Below, one piece after another: positions 13,701-27,700 of a DNA stretch of 64,000 nucleotides. A program made the translations under genes and the position numbers. Below the pieces are notes generated by a model. The model was not told the DNA's origin, made no database searches, and saw only the letters and a list, made by a program, of their open reading frames with translations. This DNA comes from Mycteria americana (lineage: Eukaryota; Chordata; Aves; Ciconiiformes; Ciconiidae): positions 110,718,062-110,782,061 of the forward strand of contig NC_134367.1 in the NCBI RefSeq assembly GCF_035582795.1, written 5' to 3'. Position 1 is the first letter of the stretch; each line of letters starts with the position of its first letter.

Positions 13701-16184
13701 CGGCTCTTTGCTTTTCTTAAACCATTCCTTTTCTGTCCAAACATAAGCAAAAAGGCATCATTCGAAGCATAAAACGCCCAGAGCTTTTCTCCTCAAACAA
13801 GGATTTAGGGATGGTAATTGCTTTTGTTTATATAGAGATGTTTGGTACCCAGGGTTACTTTTGGAGAGCTCAGAGCACATGCATTACAGGCCATTGCTCC
13901 TCACATCCCTCGTTTTGTTCCAGGTGACTAGGCTAGCGGTTGGTGGATTTTGTTTTGGTTTTGATGGTGCTTCAAGACATCTCGAAGCAGAGCAACACAA
14001 CCGGGATGAAACTCCTTGTCCTCAGCTGCTGGGAGCTTCCTACAGGAGGTAAAACGGGAAGCAGGCAGCCCAGGTTATCCTCGCCCGGCAGCTGGAAGGC
14101 AACGCTTGTTCTCTGTTGCTTGCAATGACAAGGAGGAGCGTGGTTACACCAGAGCAGGACTTGGACGTGCACTAAGGGGACCTGTGTCCAGGGGGTGGCT
14201 GCTGCCCGTGTACAGTGCTGGTGGTGAAGTATCTTTGCAGCCCTGCAGAGCAACAATTTTGCCTGGCTGCACCCAAACGTAGGCAAAGCCAGCTGCCAAA
14301 CGTTCATCTGCGCAATGTGTTTCAAGTGACCGTGTGCTTTGGTGAAGCCAAACAGAAGTGGATACACACTGAAAACAACAAACCAAATATCTGGGAGAGC
14401 GAACGCAGGCTGAACTAAGCAGGGCAGCAGTGCACGGCTTGCTGCGTCATCAGTTGCAACTACAGGGCAAAGCTTCGAGGAGGACAAATGCCTCAAGTCT
14501 AAACGAGAGCCAGAAGAAGAAACATTGCTCTATGTGGAAAGAAAGGTCCTTATGCCACCCATCAAGTTCTTGAGATGACTCAGGGTCACCCATTCAGCAG
14601 CAAGCCCATTTTCATTTGGTGATGATGCAAGTTCCAGTTTGACCATAACACAGGGAGCCAAGGACCAGGAAAGAGCCCCCTTCCCACCGTCGCTCTCCTG
14701 CCAGCACTGCTCCAGGCTGATGCAAGGCCGACCCCCCGGCAGAATGAGCCCTGCTCAGAGGCCAGCCCGTCTGGTCTGGCCCCAAAATAGCATGATGCAT
14801 CAGGAAACAAAGCGAGTGGCTTCATTCTGACATGAGCCTGAAAAACCTGTTCATGTGGAGCACATAGAAGCAGCAGACGAGTTCAATTCATTTGCAGTTT
14901 CCCTAAGCAGTGCTGTATTTTAATCAGAAATGTTGTGGGACAGGACTACACATCTTCAATGATTTCAGGCCAGCACTTCCTCTTAGAAGCGCTACAGCTT
15001 CTCCTGCAAGAAAAGCAACTCCTTGCCTAAGGAGGAGAAGAAATCAAGGCACCTTAGCTAGAGGCCGATTCCAGAAAAGGAGAGGCAAGCTTCACATTGT
15101 ATTTATGTTTCTATGGCATAAAACATCCACGAGGGCTGAACACAATACAATTAATCTTTGAACTGTGGGGCTCATGTAGAACATGCCCTCAGTTCAAGCA
15201 TTAAATCTGAGGGTCATTAGTTAGTGTATTTAAACCAGTCTCATGCAAACATAACGCTCTAGCCTCAGCCCAGCTTGTTTGCATAGGTAAGATTAGAGTA
15301 CTACTTGCCAAATCAGAGACTTCTTTCCACGTATCTGAAAGATAGGGGTATTCCAGGATATTTGCTTATCACCTGGTTTTAGTGGGAAATTTAATCCCAT
15401 TAAGTACACAATTTGAATTACTGAATCCTGGCATGGTCAGATTTCTACACCCGGGACGCTGCCTTGGTACCAAACAAGTTCAGAATCACACTCAGAAATG
15501 CGGTTTCCTCCAGGTCTTCCTCTGGCAGCACTGTGAGCTGTAGCACACAGCCATCGCTGTGGGGCAAGACGCAACGGACTACTCAAGAAGACTTGACCTC
15601 TAGACCCAAAACGGCCAAAGCAGCCAACGCCAGGTAGCTCAGCCGAGACCCTAACAGCCCACAGCACGGCGAGACTTATCTTCACGCTTGTTGCTCAGGG
15701 CAGGGTAAGAGCACGCACAGGGAACACGCACAGGTACCGTATCAGTACTAAGAGCAGCTAAGAATAGCCTCCGCTCTCCATGACTTCATGCTCTGTAAGG
15801 TTAGGTAAGGGGTTAGATATAGATTATAATTACAGATATAAATACAGATTTTTCAGGACCAAGTAAGTTAGAGCACCACTTTGCCGCGGCCTTTCACGCA
15901 GCAACAGGCAACTGTAGGCAAATGGAAGGCAAAGATGCTGCCCGTCAGTCCAAGTTGACTTGGGTTTACAATCCCATAGGGCATGCTCTGAGGTCAGCCA
16001 CATGCATGAAGCACAACTGTCTCCAGGTTCACAGAAAAGCATCAACTGATAGACCCAAGTCTTTTAGGATATTCGCATTAGCCTTGCAAGTCAGCACACC
16101 TCAGACCTGAAACACAAGGACTGGCCATTATCTGGAGGGTTGACCATCCGACCCGCTTTGGCAGTAAGAACGAAGCCAGTATGT

Positions 16185-18503
16185 TTGGAAAGCATTTTCA
16201 AACTTTATTTACAACTGTCACAGTGACAAAAATGTAGTTTGAAAAAAATGCTAGCTTCTCCCTGAGGCTCAAAAAAGAATTACAGAAATATAGAATGTAT
16301 ATCATACAACAGGAGGAGTTTTACTGGAGTGCTTTGTTCTTTAGATACGTTCAACGACAAATAGAAATATACACAATACTTTCAAAAAAGGATGCAGACA
16401 GAAATATGCAAGTCTTTAGGGCAGACAGCAGGTCTGAAGTCCAAGGATTGCCATCTCATTGCTGCCCACATGGTAATATCTTTGATACACAGCTTTGACT
16501 TGGTGGTACAGATGGTAGAGACCAATAGAGTAACACTTAGAAATAAGACAACTGGCTGGTATGCAAGTGTACAAGCTCATTCCAGCAAGACAGCAAGACT
16601 AGAACAAGTGTTACAGATACAACAGCTGAATCCATTGCTAGAGAAAATGGTATCACCACATCATGACCATTTGGTGATCAACCATCCACCAAGACAGGCA
16701 GGGAACATGTATAACCGGGTCTGTGTTGCTGGACCAGAGACTAGCCGCAGTGTAGGAACGCTGAATTTCTCCTGCTTTGTGCTAACTCATCTCCAAACTC
16801 CTATCTGTCTGAAACAGTTATGCAGAGCTGATAAATTATTGCCATTATGTTTAAACACAAGCAAGACAAGACTAAAACAATCCTGCCAATATTTTAAAAG
16901 CAGTTCCCAACCCCCACCAGCGTTTAACTACTCATGAGGTATTAAAAATACAAATACACACATGTCCAAATATATTTTAAAAATGAAACCAGTTATAAGC
17001 AAAGGGGGGGGGTGGCATTGGGATTATTATGAAAGTTTGGTTAAGGCCTTGACATTTCTTTTTCTCTTCCATGACCCCAAATTTGGTTTAGGTGGCAACT
17101 GTTCTCATCCTAGCCCAAGATCAACTGGCTCCCGAGCTGGTCCTCGAAGCTGTGAGATCATCACTTTCCAGGAAAGCAGCGGGTTACCCCGTCTGGCAGC
17201 AGACCGGCCTCCTCCCCAAACAGAGACAGATGACTTCTCCTTGGAGCAGGATACGGCGAAGAGGACAAAGCCACAGACTTCGCAAGCCGGTCTGCACTTC
17301 ATTAAACACCCATGAGTTTCACCCCGCTATGAAGCGGAAACACATCTTGTCTCAGGACACCCGGGCTAGTCCTCTCCCAACACACCCCTCCTGCAAACCC
17401 CACTCTCCCGCTGGTGATCCACACTAGATCTGGTGTTTCGTCTTCGGATTACCTGCAGGTCTGGCGGTACTCCCCACCACGCACACTCCTACCAGCCTGG
17501 CCTGCACTGCCAGGGCTCTGAGGAGACCCTGCAGTGCAAAGCTGGAGGAGATCCCCCACCCCAGCCCTCACGAGCCCATTGACGAGCAAGTTGGAGACAT
17601 GAAACCTTACAGCCTCAAGGACACCCAGGTAAGGAGGCGTAATCCCCACCCTCTGGCTTTGGGCGCTGTACAAGACGAGACCGACCACAGCAGCCTCAGC
17701 AAACAGGAGAGAAAAATCTGAGGTGTTCAAACCTACACGAGCTCTTGCTGCAGACAGAAGCATCTTTACATCTGATGTGCATTACCTCACGCTAACCACC
17801 CGCAAGATAAACTAGGGCCTCGCAGGAGAGATGACAAGCAGCAGCCTAACATTATCCTGCAAATACAGCTGCTCAGCATCGAAGAGTCTAAAGGCAAACA
17901 GAGGGGGAGAAAACAGCTTTGGGAAAAGTGGCTGGAAAAGAGGCTCAACAGCGAGAGCAAGACACCCAACTACTCCTACGGATGCTCACATTACCCTAGG
18001 AGGTGCTGAACCGGGGAGAGCTACAGGCCCCTCATCAGTAGAGCATTTAGCCATGCTTCGCTACGGACACCCTTCCACCCCCCAACACACAAAATGGAAG
18101 CTGTAAGAAAGGCAAATCTGAGAGATGACGGCTCTGTTCTCATGCTTTTAGCCGGAGGCAGCTCCCAGCCGAACGCTGCCGCCTCCGACGTTCCTCCCCC
18201 TCCCCAAGCTCCCCCCTCCAGTGGTCCTCGCGTGGTCACCCTCTGCCATGTGCTTGGAATTTCACCGCTGCCTCCGCCTCGGAAAAATACAGATAGTGAT
18301 CTTGAGAACAGCAAACATTTCTCTGCGTTACTTCCTTCCTTCCTCAGGAGGTCTGGTGACACCGAGGGCTTCAGTTCTCAATACAGAGAATACAAAAAAC
18401 CTAAGATCTCGCAGGTGCAAAATTGAACTTGTCTTTTTTTTTTTAAAAAGACTTTCAAAAGTGTGGCTCTTCCTTCAGAAGGGTGCCTTTCCTCAGATAC
18501 CAT
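16185..18503 (-). other. LBH: LBH 3' untranslated region
   Basis: The interval lies between the LBH stop codon and the first good downstream AATAAA on the minus strand, giving about 2.3 kb of untranslated sequence in the terminal exon. Known LBH transcripts in mammals also have a long 3'UTR in the last exon. Plus-strand frames across it (for example 16392-16937) are antisense and show no protein-like pattern. The exact cleavage site is inferred. Confidence 0.75.
16204..16209 (-). terminator. LBH: LBH poly(A) signal AATAAA
   Basis: TTTATT on the plus strand is AATAAA on the LBH strand. It sits about 2.3 kb past the LBH stop, and cleavage is expected roughly 10-30 bases further on, near 16180-16195. 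The hexamer overlaps a Pumilio-type TGTAAATA (16213-16206 on the minus strand). Confidence 0.75.
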
Positions 18504-18704
18504 TTATTGCTCCTTGTTGTCCTTCTTTGCATCTTCACAGTTTTCTTCCTCCTCTTCCTCCTCCTCCTCCTGCACAAGGAACTCTTCGGGTGGCCATCTC
18601 AGCTCGCCGCTCTCCACGTCACCCTCCGTCGGCTCCACCACAATCGAGGGCAGGCGGTCCTTCAGCTTACAGTAACGGTCAAAGTCCGAGGGATCGGGGA
18701 AGAT
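18504..18704 (-). CDS. LBH: LBH coding exon 3 (terminal)
   Basis: This exon encodes 66 residues plus TAA, from IFPDPSD to DNKEQ. The acceptor is a CTCTTTCAG immediately 5' of ATC TTC CCC. It carries the most conserved part of the protein, including the LPSIVVEPTEG and RWPPEEFLVQ blocks, followed by nine glutamates (residues 92-100 of the protein) encoded by mixed GAG/GAA codons. The glutamate run appears as a (TCC)n-like tract on the plus strand. The stop TAA sits inside CAATAAATG, so an AATAAA hexamer overlaps the stop codon. Confidence 0.96.
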   Translation of the reverse strand: MFPDPSDFDRYCKLKDRLPSIVVEPTEGDVESGELRWPPEEFLVQEEEEEEEEENCEDAKKDNKEQ

Positions 18705-21700
18705 CTGAAAGAGCCAAGAAACAGTCTGTGAAAGGGGCTGCATTCAAGCAGTCTTAGCCAAAACCCAACTCCCAAGACACTTGGGTCTTCAGGGCAGACT
18801 AGTCTGGACACAGAGTAAACCACCGAGTGATGGGAAGACTCTTGAACTTGCAAATAAGCTTCTCTAATCTCCGAGTATTGGAAATAAGCACTGCTCAAGA
18901 TGCTTCCAAAGCACATGCTTGCTTGGCTAGTGCTCAGCTAACGGGCATCTGCCCTTAGATATTTATCCAATGCCTCACCCCCCCCCCACCACCGCTTTTG
19001 CATTAATGCTCATGAGTTTGCACACTGAGCTATCTCAATCAGAGAATCTGAGATCTCATTTCCTGCTGCTGGTCAAGCTACACATGAGAACAGGCTTGTG
19101 CTCCAGGCTCTGCTGCTAGAAGGGAGAGGAGGCATGTGGCAACCCAGTGCTAGAGCAGTCCAGACCCTTGCAGCGAGGGCCTGCATCTGGTATCGCTCCA
19201 GGGCCACAGCACCAAAACGAAAGAGAAGTGCAGCTGCATTTTGGAGATAGCGTAAAACTTAGCAGGACACTCATTTTGTGGAAGGGTTGGAGACCGGACC
19301 GTATTTCTTAGGACAGGAGGTACCTGTGGCATAGCTAGCAATTAGGTACCCCAGTGCAAGGAATATGAGGACCCCCTTATCTCCAGCCCCCCAAGGTGCA
19401 CAGAGCAGTACCTCTTCCCTCCCACCCATAGCTTGCCACAGGGGCGTACATGCTCTGCAGCAGCACCAGGGCCCAAATTTGCCAGCAGTGCCACTGGGGA
19501 TGCACGCTTTGATCCTACTAGGAACTGAGGCAAAGACACAGGTACAGGAAAAACTGCCACTGCGGTGCTAGCAGGAGGTTTGCATCACTGAATTGCAGTG
19601 TGAACAGAAGAGGTTGCTGTTACTTATAGGGATGCCCTACTAGGGGAACAGCTTAAACCCCAGCTCGTCCAGAAGAGAACCGCTGGGTGACAAGAACCAG
19701 TTGCCACATCAGATCCCCTGGTTGGTAACCAGAAGATGAAACAATCACCACCTGTTTATTTCAAACAATTTTATCATTTCACATTCCAGTTGCATTTAAA
19801 GACCCCAAAGAAGGTAGTCACAAAACACATTTTCCCCTCCAGGTTGTAGATGAGGTGAGGAGTCAGGCACTGTGCTTTTCTTTGAACACCAGCTGCGTTC
19901 AAGCAAGCCATCAGAGCATCCTTGCAGAGAACGGTACTGCCAGCCTCAGACAGGCACACCGCTCGTGGGTGCCTCAGTTTGACAGCAAGATCTCATCGGC
20001 TTTGAGCTTTGTTGTTCCAGTTAAAGGCAGGTTCCTCAGCCAGGAGCCCTGAGCATTAACCACAAAGTATCATACTCCTCATGCCAGTTATGCAGGTACC
20101 CACCACCTTGGGAAGCCCTGGCCCAAACCCTAAAGTGAAACGTTCTTCAGCCTAGCAACTATTAACCACACCAGTACCGCCTTGCCAATATTCAGCCTTC
20201 TACTGTTCAGCCACATTTCTCCCTCGCATCCAAAGCTTTGCGGCAACCGAGTTACCAACCCAAGAAAGCCATCGGGTTGCTACTTAATGCAAAGTCGGGC
20301 AAGGTAACTTTGGGAGGGGGTGCTCGGGCAAGCAACTCGGCGTGAAGGTAACGCACAACAGGAGGGCTCTTTGCAGACAGCCATCTGGTCCCGGGGACAG
20401 CGGTGCAGGAGCCCAGCTCCCACTACGGCACCCACCATCCGTACGCTTTTCAAGCGCACAGGAGCGAGGTCTTTGAACACAGCCACGTTAACATGGGCAT
20501 TGCAGTATGAGCTACTTGCTAGCAGTCTCTCCCAGCGCAAGTGAGACAGTCACCGTTTCTTAGAGCTTTGTGGCTTCTGCTTGGCCAGTGCCTTGGAAAC
20601 AAAGGCCGTTTCAGACACACAGTGCGTTACTGGAAGTACAGTTGGTGGCTCTTAAGCATCCACTTGTTATCTAAACTCAGGATAAGAAAAAAAAAATACC
20701 CTTGACATTACATGGTTTAGAAGGTTGCAATGGAAAAAGTAGTGTGGTTCAGGAGGTTACATAAGCTGAAAATGTCATGAAAATAGCCTCCTGTGCAAGA
20801 AAAATAGCAGTATAATAATTAAACTAACCTTTGGCTGCTATCATTTCAAGCACATTAGGTCAAATTGGAGCAATTTCTTTGAAAATAGCCTGCCAGATTT
20901 TTTTCCAGAAACTAAGTACTAGTCATTTCCTTACAAACAAATATCCCTGAAATGTGGTGTGCAGCTTTTTTAATAAAAAAAAAACCCTAGCACAATCTTA
21001 TCTCAAACAGCTGCAGGACAGGCCGAACCCAAGAAGGTCAGGATTTTTTCCACTAAGTCATGCTTTTTAATCGCCGAGGCAGCACGAAGTGAGATGTTGC
21101 AACTGCACTTTCAAGGGGTGTGGACAGTCAATGGAAAAAATACACAAAGGCAAATTTCCTTGCATGTGATGAGCAGGGCAACACAGCAGGCCAAGCACAG
21201 GGACCGGAGGAAAAAAGGTTTCAGATTAAGTCTCCATTTACACATCTGGGGAAGCCGAGTGGAAAAGTTACCCCAACTAGCCTCTCCACTCACTCCAAAA
21301 TAAGCTGTGTTGCCAAGCTCTTTATAAAAAGATAAGCAAGCACCAGCTTTCTGCTGTCCCAAACCAGTAGTGCCATGCTGCATTTGTTAGTCCTGTGTGC
21401 CTAATCTGGTCCCACTCCAGATTTAGACAATGGGAAGAAAAAAAAAAAAAAAAAAAACAACAAACCACAACTCTAAAACTTGCAGCAAGGTCCCCACTGG
21501 GACTACAGCAGCTCAGCTCTGCACCCCATTTTGCACAGCAGCCAGGACAGCTTGTCTAGCAAAACCTGCCTACAAGCCTTTCTGCTCACGTTCCTCAGCT
21601 CAGGCATGCGGGAGGAAGACTTTGCATCCCCCGCCACCCAAAGGGTACAGCACCGACAGGTTAACTTCTCCCCCTCATTTATCAGAGGGAGCCACCTTGC

Positions 21701-24700
21701 ACACGGCTGAAGCAAGATGCCCACTTCAGGCTGAGCCGGACACTTGATGGGGACCAAGTGACAACCACCAACCAGCGGTGAAGGCTACCTAAAAGCAAGT
21801 TTAGCAGCAATTCAAAGGTATCTTCCTCCCCCTCACTGGCATGACACAGCACGAGGGGCTGCAACTGCTTCCACTGAGCCCCCCATTCTGTTGCTGAGCC
21901 CCAACTCCTGGCCCGTGGAGAGACATATCCGACACCTTTAGAGCCCACAGAGGACACGTGTATTGCTTCTTACACTACTCAACACAGCTTCTCGCTCACA
22001 GCAAGGCTAGTTTTCACAGGCCTCTCCAGATTATGTTTTGGGAACTGCTCTAGATCACATACAAATCGACCGAACTCTTGCCTTGCAGCTAGAAAGGGCA
22101 GCAAAAAGTAGAACTTGAAATGAAAGCTTGAAATGATTTTGGAAAGATCATGTTTGCCTCTGTTTCGGATGATCTAGCTCTACTATCCTTGAATGAAGTC
22201 TTGGCAACAAGAATGGAAAGTTTCCATTGCCCTGGGGAGGCTCATACCCTCTCTCAGCGTTCACAGGGATGGAGAAACACCAAAAGCAGGAGAGATGTCA
22301 GACAATTAAGAGGATTAGCTCAGAGCTACCATAATCCAAGTGACACTTGTAAATTTAAAACAACTTCCACATGTGTACTCCATACCAACACCCATAGTTA
22401 AAATGCTTGTCTCCCCTCTCATGGGGCTGAAAACTATTTCAATTATATTACAGGGAGAGTAAGGTAATGAGATCTTTCCAAATTAAGTTACTGTTTTGAG
22501 GGAAGCTTTGCTTCATTGTAATACTATACAAGACTGGAAAGTCTGCACTGAGAGGCATACCACTTCAGATGTAGGATACACCCCTGATGTACACGTATCA
22601 CTCATCCTCCCAGTACTAAAAACCTAAGTTTTGTGCCACTTCAGCAGTATCAAGTCAACATTCCAAATCAGCATTTGAGTTCTTGAAATAAAACTTTACT
22701 GCCACTGAGAAGCATGGCAAGCTCATTTCAGGAAATACTTAAATCATCCCTCTGTGTCCTCTTTGGAGGAATTTTTCAGCTATAAGAAGCAGTGCTAATA
22801 CATACATTTACTCATACAGTAGTCATGACTCGAAGCTGAGCTCCATCTAGTATGCACACAGCAGCCTGTGACTCAGGTTTATGAACTATGACAACTCCCC
22901 AGTCACGGACAGATTGCCCTATCTTGAGGAACGGTAGCCGGGAAATTTCATACATCATAACAATTTTCCAGAGTAATAAGGCATCAAGTAGGGAGGAAAA
23001 AACATGCACCAAGATGTTCTGATTAGCTGCTGTCTTCAGCCTGTGTTTCAGTGGAACACTTTTTTGCATAGCATAGCTGCAAACGTGATTAGTTTTGGCT
23101 CCGTTTATTGCATATCCTCTTTCTGCCTTCATTTAAGGCCCCAGACCCTGGAATATACATTGACTCAGCCTACTAATCTTGTCTAGTAACCATGCACTGG
23201 ATGTGCTACGTGAACAAGTTATCCTAAACTCGCTTGCTATCACCACTTTTTTGCAGCCCACTCTCAAGACCTCCCACAGTAGCAAGCGCCTGCTCTAATA
23301 GAGGACTTCCCCTGCACAAGTCAAGGCTGCACAGACATGAAGCACCTTACAAGCAAACAAGACAATTAGAGAGGAAGCTCAATTTCTACCCTTTGCCATC
23401 AGCCCCGGGGTCAGCGACATGTTGCTCCCTCAGTTCAGTTGGGGGGATGCAGCGGGTGCAGCTCAAACCCCTCAGCACCCAGCACCACAGCTCCTTGGGA
23501 AAGGCAGTGCTTCACTGCTGCTGGTGACAAGGTGTTGCATCCACCAAAAATTATTTCCCCAACAACACGGGTGATCCCAACTTTCACCATAGGCACTGGA
23601 TGGAGCATGAAGCCCATTTATCCAGATTCAGTCAGTCTGGCAGGATCCACAGCTAGCTGTGACTGTGATTAACTTAGACAGATCCCAGCATGATGCGATC
23701 ATGACTTAAAGAGCTCAAGCTCCCCATGACAACCAAACCCCAGCTGATGGCATGAGGCAAGCTCAGCCTCCACACGCCAATCTCCTAAAAGGGAGCCCAA
23801 GGTCCCACAGGACCAGCAAGCTGTCCAGACAGCTGGTGAAGTAGCACACTCAACTCAGGACACAGCATTTGCTCAAAATAAACACTTTGGGCACCAAAGC
23901 GTTTTCAGTTGTGCTCAGACCCCCCTCCACTTCCAAGCAGCAAGGCAGGATTCGGGTCGAGGTACTGTTTTGACAACAGCTCTGCAAAATGATCAATTCA
24001 GCCTCGCTTTCAGGAGCGTTGCTCGTGCTGCTGTGAGATGGCATCAGAGGAGAAGCTGGCAGAGTGCTGATGAGGCTTTTCGGAGAACAGGTATATCTAG
24101 GGGCTAGAAAATAGCAAACAGCACATTAGCTCCAACTGGCAGTGAAAAAGGCCCAGCTCACCAGAGACCGCCAGGCAGGAAGCGCATGAAGCCCTCCATA
24201 GGCACATCTGTTTGTAGCAGGGGCATCTTGAGCCATCAGCTGCATTTCAACGAGTTTTTTGTTTAGTAAGTCCCATGGGAATTATGGGACATCTATTAAA
24301 GATCCAGAAATAGCTCTCCACTGCAGGCACAAGACCCAGCATGACATCATCTCTTCAGCTGCATCTTCTGTTTTGTCTATGCCGCCCTGCTCTGAGGCTC
24401 ATGCCCCCATTTCACCATTCACTTCTGCTCAGGCCCTTTAAATCTCTTGGCTGAACCATCTTCAGGGGGCTCAGAGAACACCTTGACACCGCAAATACAG
24501 TAAGAAAACTGCTTTACATAGAAAGGTTTTGAAATTAGCACATTAGCTTACAAGCATTTTGCGTATTAACTGGAAAAAGGCATTTCTACGCTGAGAAAGC
24601 GCATCTTGCAAGTCAAACGGTACAAACTGCTAAGCCTACACAGGCAACTCTGTTATCACCGATGTGACTTCTGCAGTCTTGAGTTTTCACGTCATTGCTT

Positions 24701-27700
24701 AAAGATCAGTGATGGCCAGCCCCCCAAAGGCCAGGAAGCTTCCCTAGGGGGGTGCACACCTTCAGCTGATGTCTAGACAGACAGACACTCCAGAGCATGA
24801 GCAGAGGCAAGGGGGTGGAGGAGGCAGAAGGAAGAAGTCAACAAGCCAAGTTCCCTCCATAACCAGCAAGACAGACAGGAGCCCTGAAGTTCAGCGAACT
24901 CCATGGGACAGAGGAATCGGCTTGCTGAAGTTTATACTCTGTATGAGTTTGTTTCCTCAGTGTACTTCCAAGTAAAGGCAAAAATACTTTGACACAGTAC
25001 TGTTGGTTGGGCAAGTCTGTCTGCAGCAGATGCTGATGTGCTGCTTTACAGGTCCAGCAAAGCTGCTGGACCACCTCCTCTGGTCCAGACAGTTTCATGC
25101 CTGCATACAGTGCGAAGCAGCCCCCAGGCTCACGGCTAGGATCCCGTGGACCAACTCCCAGGCGGGCCCTGCTCTGCACAGCCCAAAGGGGGACATTCTG
25201 AACCTCCTTTCGAGGTCACCTCTGCAGTAAAATAAAGACAAGTTTTACCAGAACAAGAGAAACTTCTGAAACTAAAAGCTTGCTTCTCCCAGTTCTGGCT
25301 CCACTTTTTTTTTTGCCTCTCATAGCCAGCCAAGGGCTGTTACACTCACATTGTGAGTGCCCAGCTCTGCAGACAAGTGGAGGAAGATGTTGCAGCCTAG
25401 CACAACAAGCCTCAGTGTAGGAGCAGTCATGCTCCATTAGCCCTGTCTGGTTTTAAGTTATTGCACTACAGCCCTCAGACTAGCATACAATTTTCCATGT
25501 ACCAAACTCTCTCCATCAGCAAGATGAAGCACAAAGTGCCAAAGTCTGAGGTAGAACAAAGAGTTCATGGTGCGATTTGCATCAGGTTTGTCCTTGCTGT
25601 TCTAACTTGAATTTTCAACCTTTTAAGGATGCTTTCAACTTACCTCGATGTACACTGTGACATTCTCAGCCTAGCAGCCAGGGGAGGAAGGCTGGAGCCT
25701 GCTCCCCAATCCTCTCTACACTAACCTGATTTAGAGGCAGACCTCATACACAGCCCACACACCACCAGTACCCCAGTAGGATCTTCGTTGCAACACCTCA
25801 ACCCTTTCTGCCATCAGTTTGGTTTACAACAAAGCGAGGTACCAGCAGGCAGTTCCCAGCTCTTGCAGGCATTTGAAAAAAGTCACCTATGACTAGGCCA
25901 CTACAGGGGAGAGATCCAGGATGCATAAACCCTACACAGATATGAGTCGTCAGCATTTATGACTCACGCACCTTCAGGTTCAGATGATCCACTCAAAACT
26001 GAACAGGCCTGTTCCCCAGTTGGCCCAGTAAGCAGACTTATCGAGGTCATTAGCACTTGGGGAAAAACCTCACTGAAGCAATCATAAGAACAAGCAGGGC
26101 ACCTAGATTCTGCCTCACTGGAAAATGTGGATCAGTGAATAGAGGCATTTGACCTGACTGGGTTAAGCCTCTTCATATGGTGACCCATAAAGACAACTGA
26201 ACGTCCCATGCAGGCTAGTTTGATTGCTTCAAGTTTATAACCATTCTCATTGCTGTACACTCCCTCTATAGGAGAGGAAAGAGAGGCCATATGCTTTCCA
26301 CTAACTCAAGCACTGAAGCACAGCACAGCTATTTCCACACACAGGCAATAAACCAAACAACTTGTACTATCCAGATCCAGAATTCGGACCAAAAAAAGCA
26401 ATGCATCCCCTTTTCCTCCCGCAGCTTTGGCTTCTGCTAAGGACTCAGCTGTGGCCCAAAGTTCAGTTGATTTCATGCTTCAGTGCACTGTTACTGCCTT
26501 GTAGCTCATTTTTCAGACATAAATATGCAAGCATACAGCAGCACACCCCATTTGAATGCACAGTTAGAGCAACTGCCTCTGTGCAGGTTGTGTAACATCT
26601 GCAAAGGAAGAACCCTGCATGGGGATCTGCCATTAAGAGTCACCCAATGCACAGCCCAGATGCAAGTCATCTGCATGCACTCGGTACCTGTGTTAAATCT
26701 CATCAACAAGTCTCCTGGAAGAGTAGGAAAACATGGAACTAGTAGGCCAAGATGCACAACTTGGCCTTTGATAAGCTAGGAAATGAAAGGGATATTGGGA
26801 CTAAAGGATTAAGGCTCAAGCTAGTTTCTAAGACCACCTCTTTGCCCCAGTCATTGATCTAGAGGTTAATAGCTACTTACATTGTTCAAAACTTTCAGAA
26901 TTAATGCAGCTCATGCCTTCAGGTACTGGTATCTCCAGTGACATTTCAAGGCTTGTTTTGGCTGTCCCTGGCCTCACTGAATCTTATAGAAGACTGTCAA
27001 CCCTCTCAAACAGGCCCATCAGTCAGGAAAACCAAAGAAATAGATCAAAATAATTTAAGTGCCATATAAACACCTCCCTCCTGCTCTAGGTAGATCATTT
27101 GTACGCCGGGTTACAAAGAGATGCCAGAGTCCTCTCAGCCCGGTGAGTGGGGCAAATCCTTCTTTAGCCAATCTCCCCGCCTCCCGCCGAGCCCCCGTGA
27201 ATGCTGAATGAGCGGGGGCTCGATGGCTTCAGAAACAACCAAGTCCTTTGCCAATCCGGTCTGATACCGAGTGATATTTTAGACAACCGGCTCCTGCCAA
27301 GCAAGCATTCCAGTCTGTTGACTAGTTCTCACTACAGCAAGACCTGCTATTAGGTCAGGCTATGGAAAGGTACATTAGACCGAGTTTGCAGTCCAGCCCA
27401 GGCAATTCCATAGGGGATTACCGCCTAAGCAGCCAGCAAAGCACTTACCTGATACGACAGGCCATCCTTGCGGGGGCTTAGCCCAATCTCATCCATAGCT
27501 GGGGTGTTCATCATCACTTCAGTCATTTCAGCTGATCTCAGATAATCAGGGCTAGAAACAAAAGACAGCATTCAAATCATCTGAGGGGCTCCCGAAGGGC
27601 CGAGCAATATTTAAGTAGCATCAGGAAAGAAAAGCAGGCAGAAGAGGCTGTCGGCAGTCTATTTCTGGTCCCTTCCTTCCTGCCGCCCCTTGGAAGGGGG

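Larger units (their letters stand above)
1..16185. other. Intergenic DNA downstream of LBH, no gene supported
   Basis: I looked for long codon-like frames, splice-bounded exons and RNA genes on both strands and found none I can defend. The open frames here (for example 4400-5026 plus, 5151-5840 minus) are low-complexity or proline/serine/arginine-rich and lack family resemblance. In human the next gene downstream of LBH in the same direction is LCLAT1; no LCLAT1-like peptide was seen, so it is probably further away. The stretch contains one CR1 tail, an A-rich tract and small tandem duplications, listed separately. Confidence 0.6.

Noticed and set aside
16392-16937. 181-codon plus-strand ORF
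   Set aside because: It is antisense to the LBH 3'UTR, shows no protein-like pattern and has no promoter signal.
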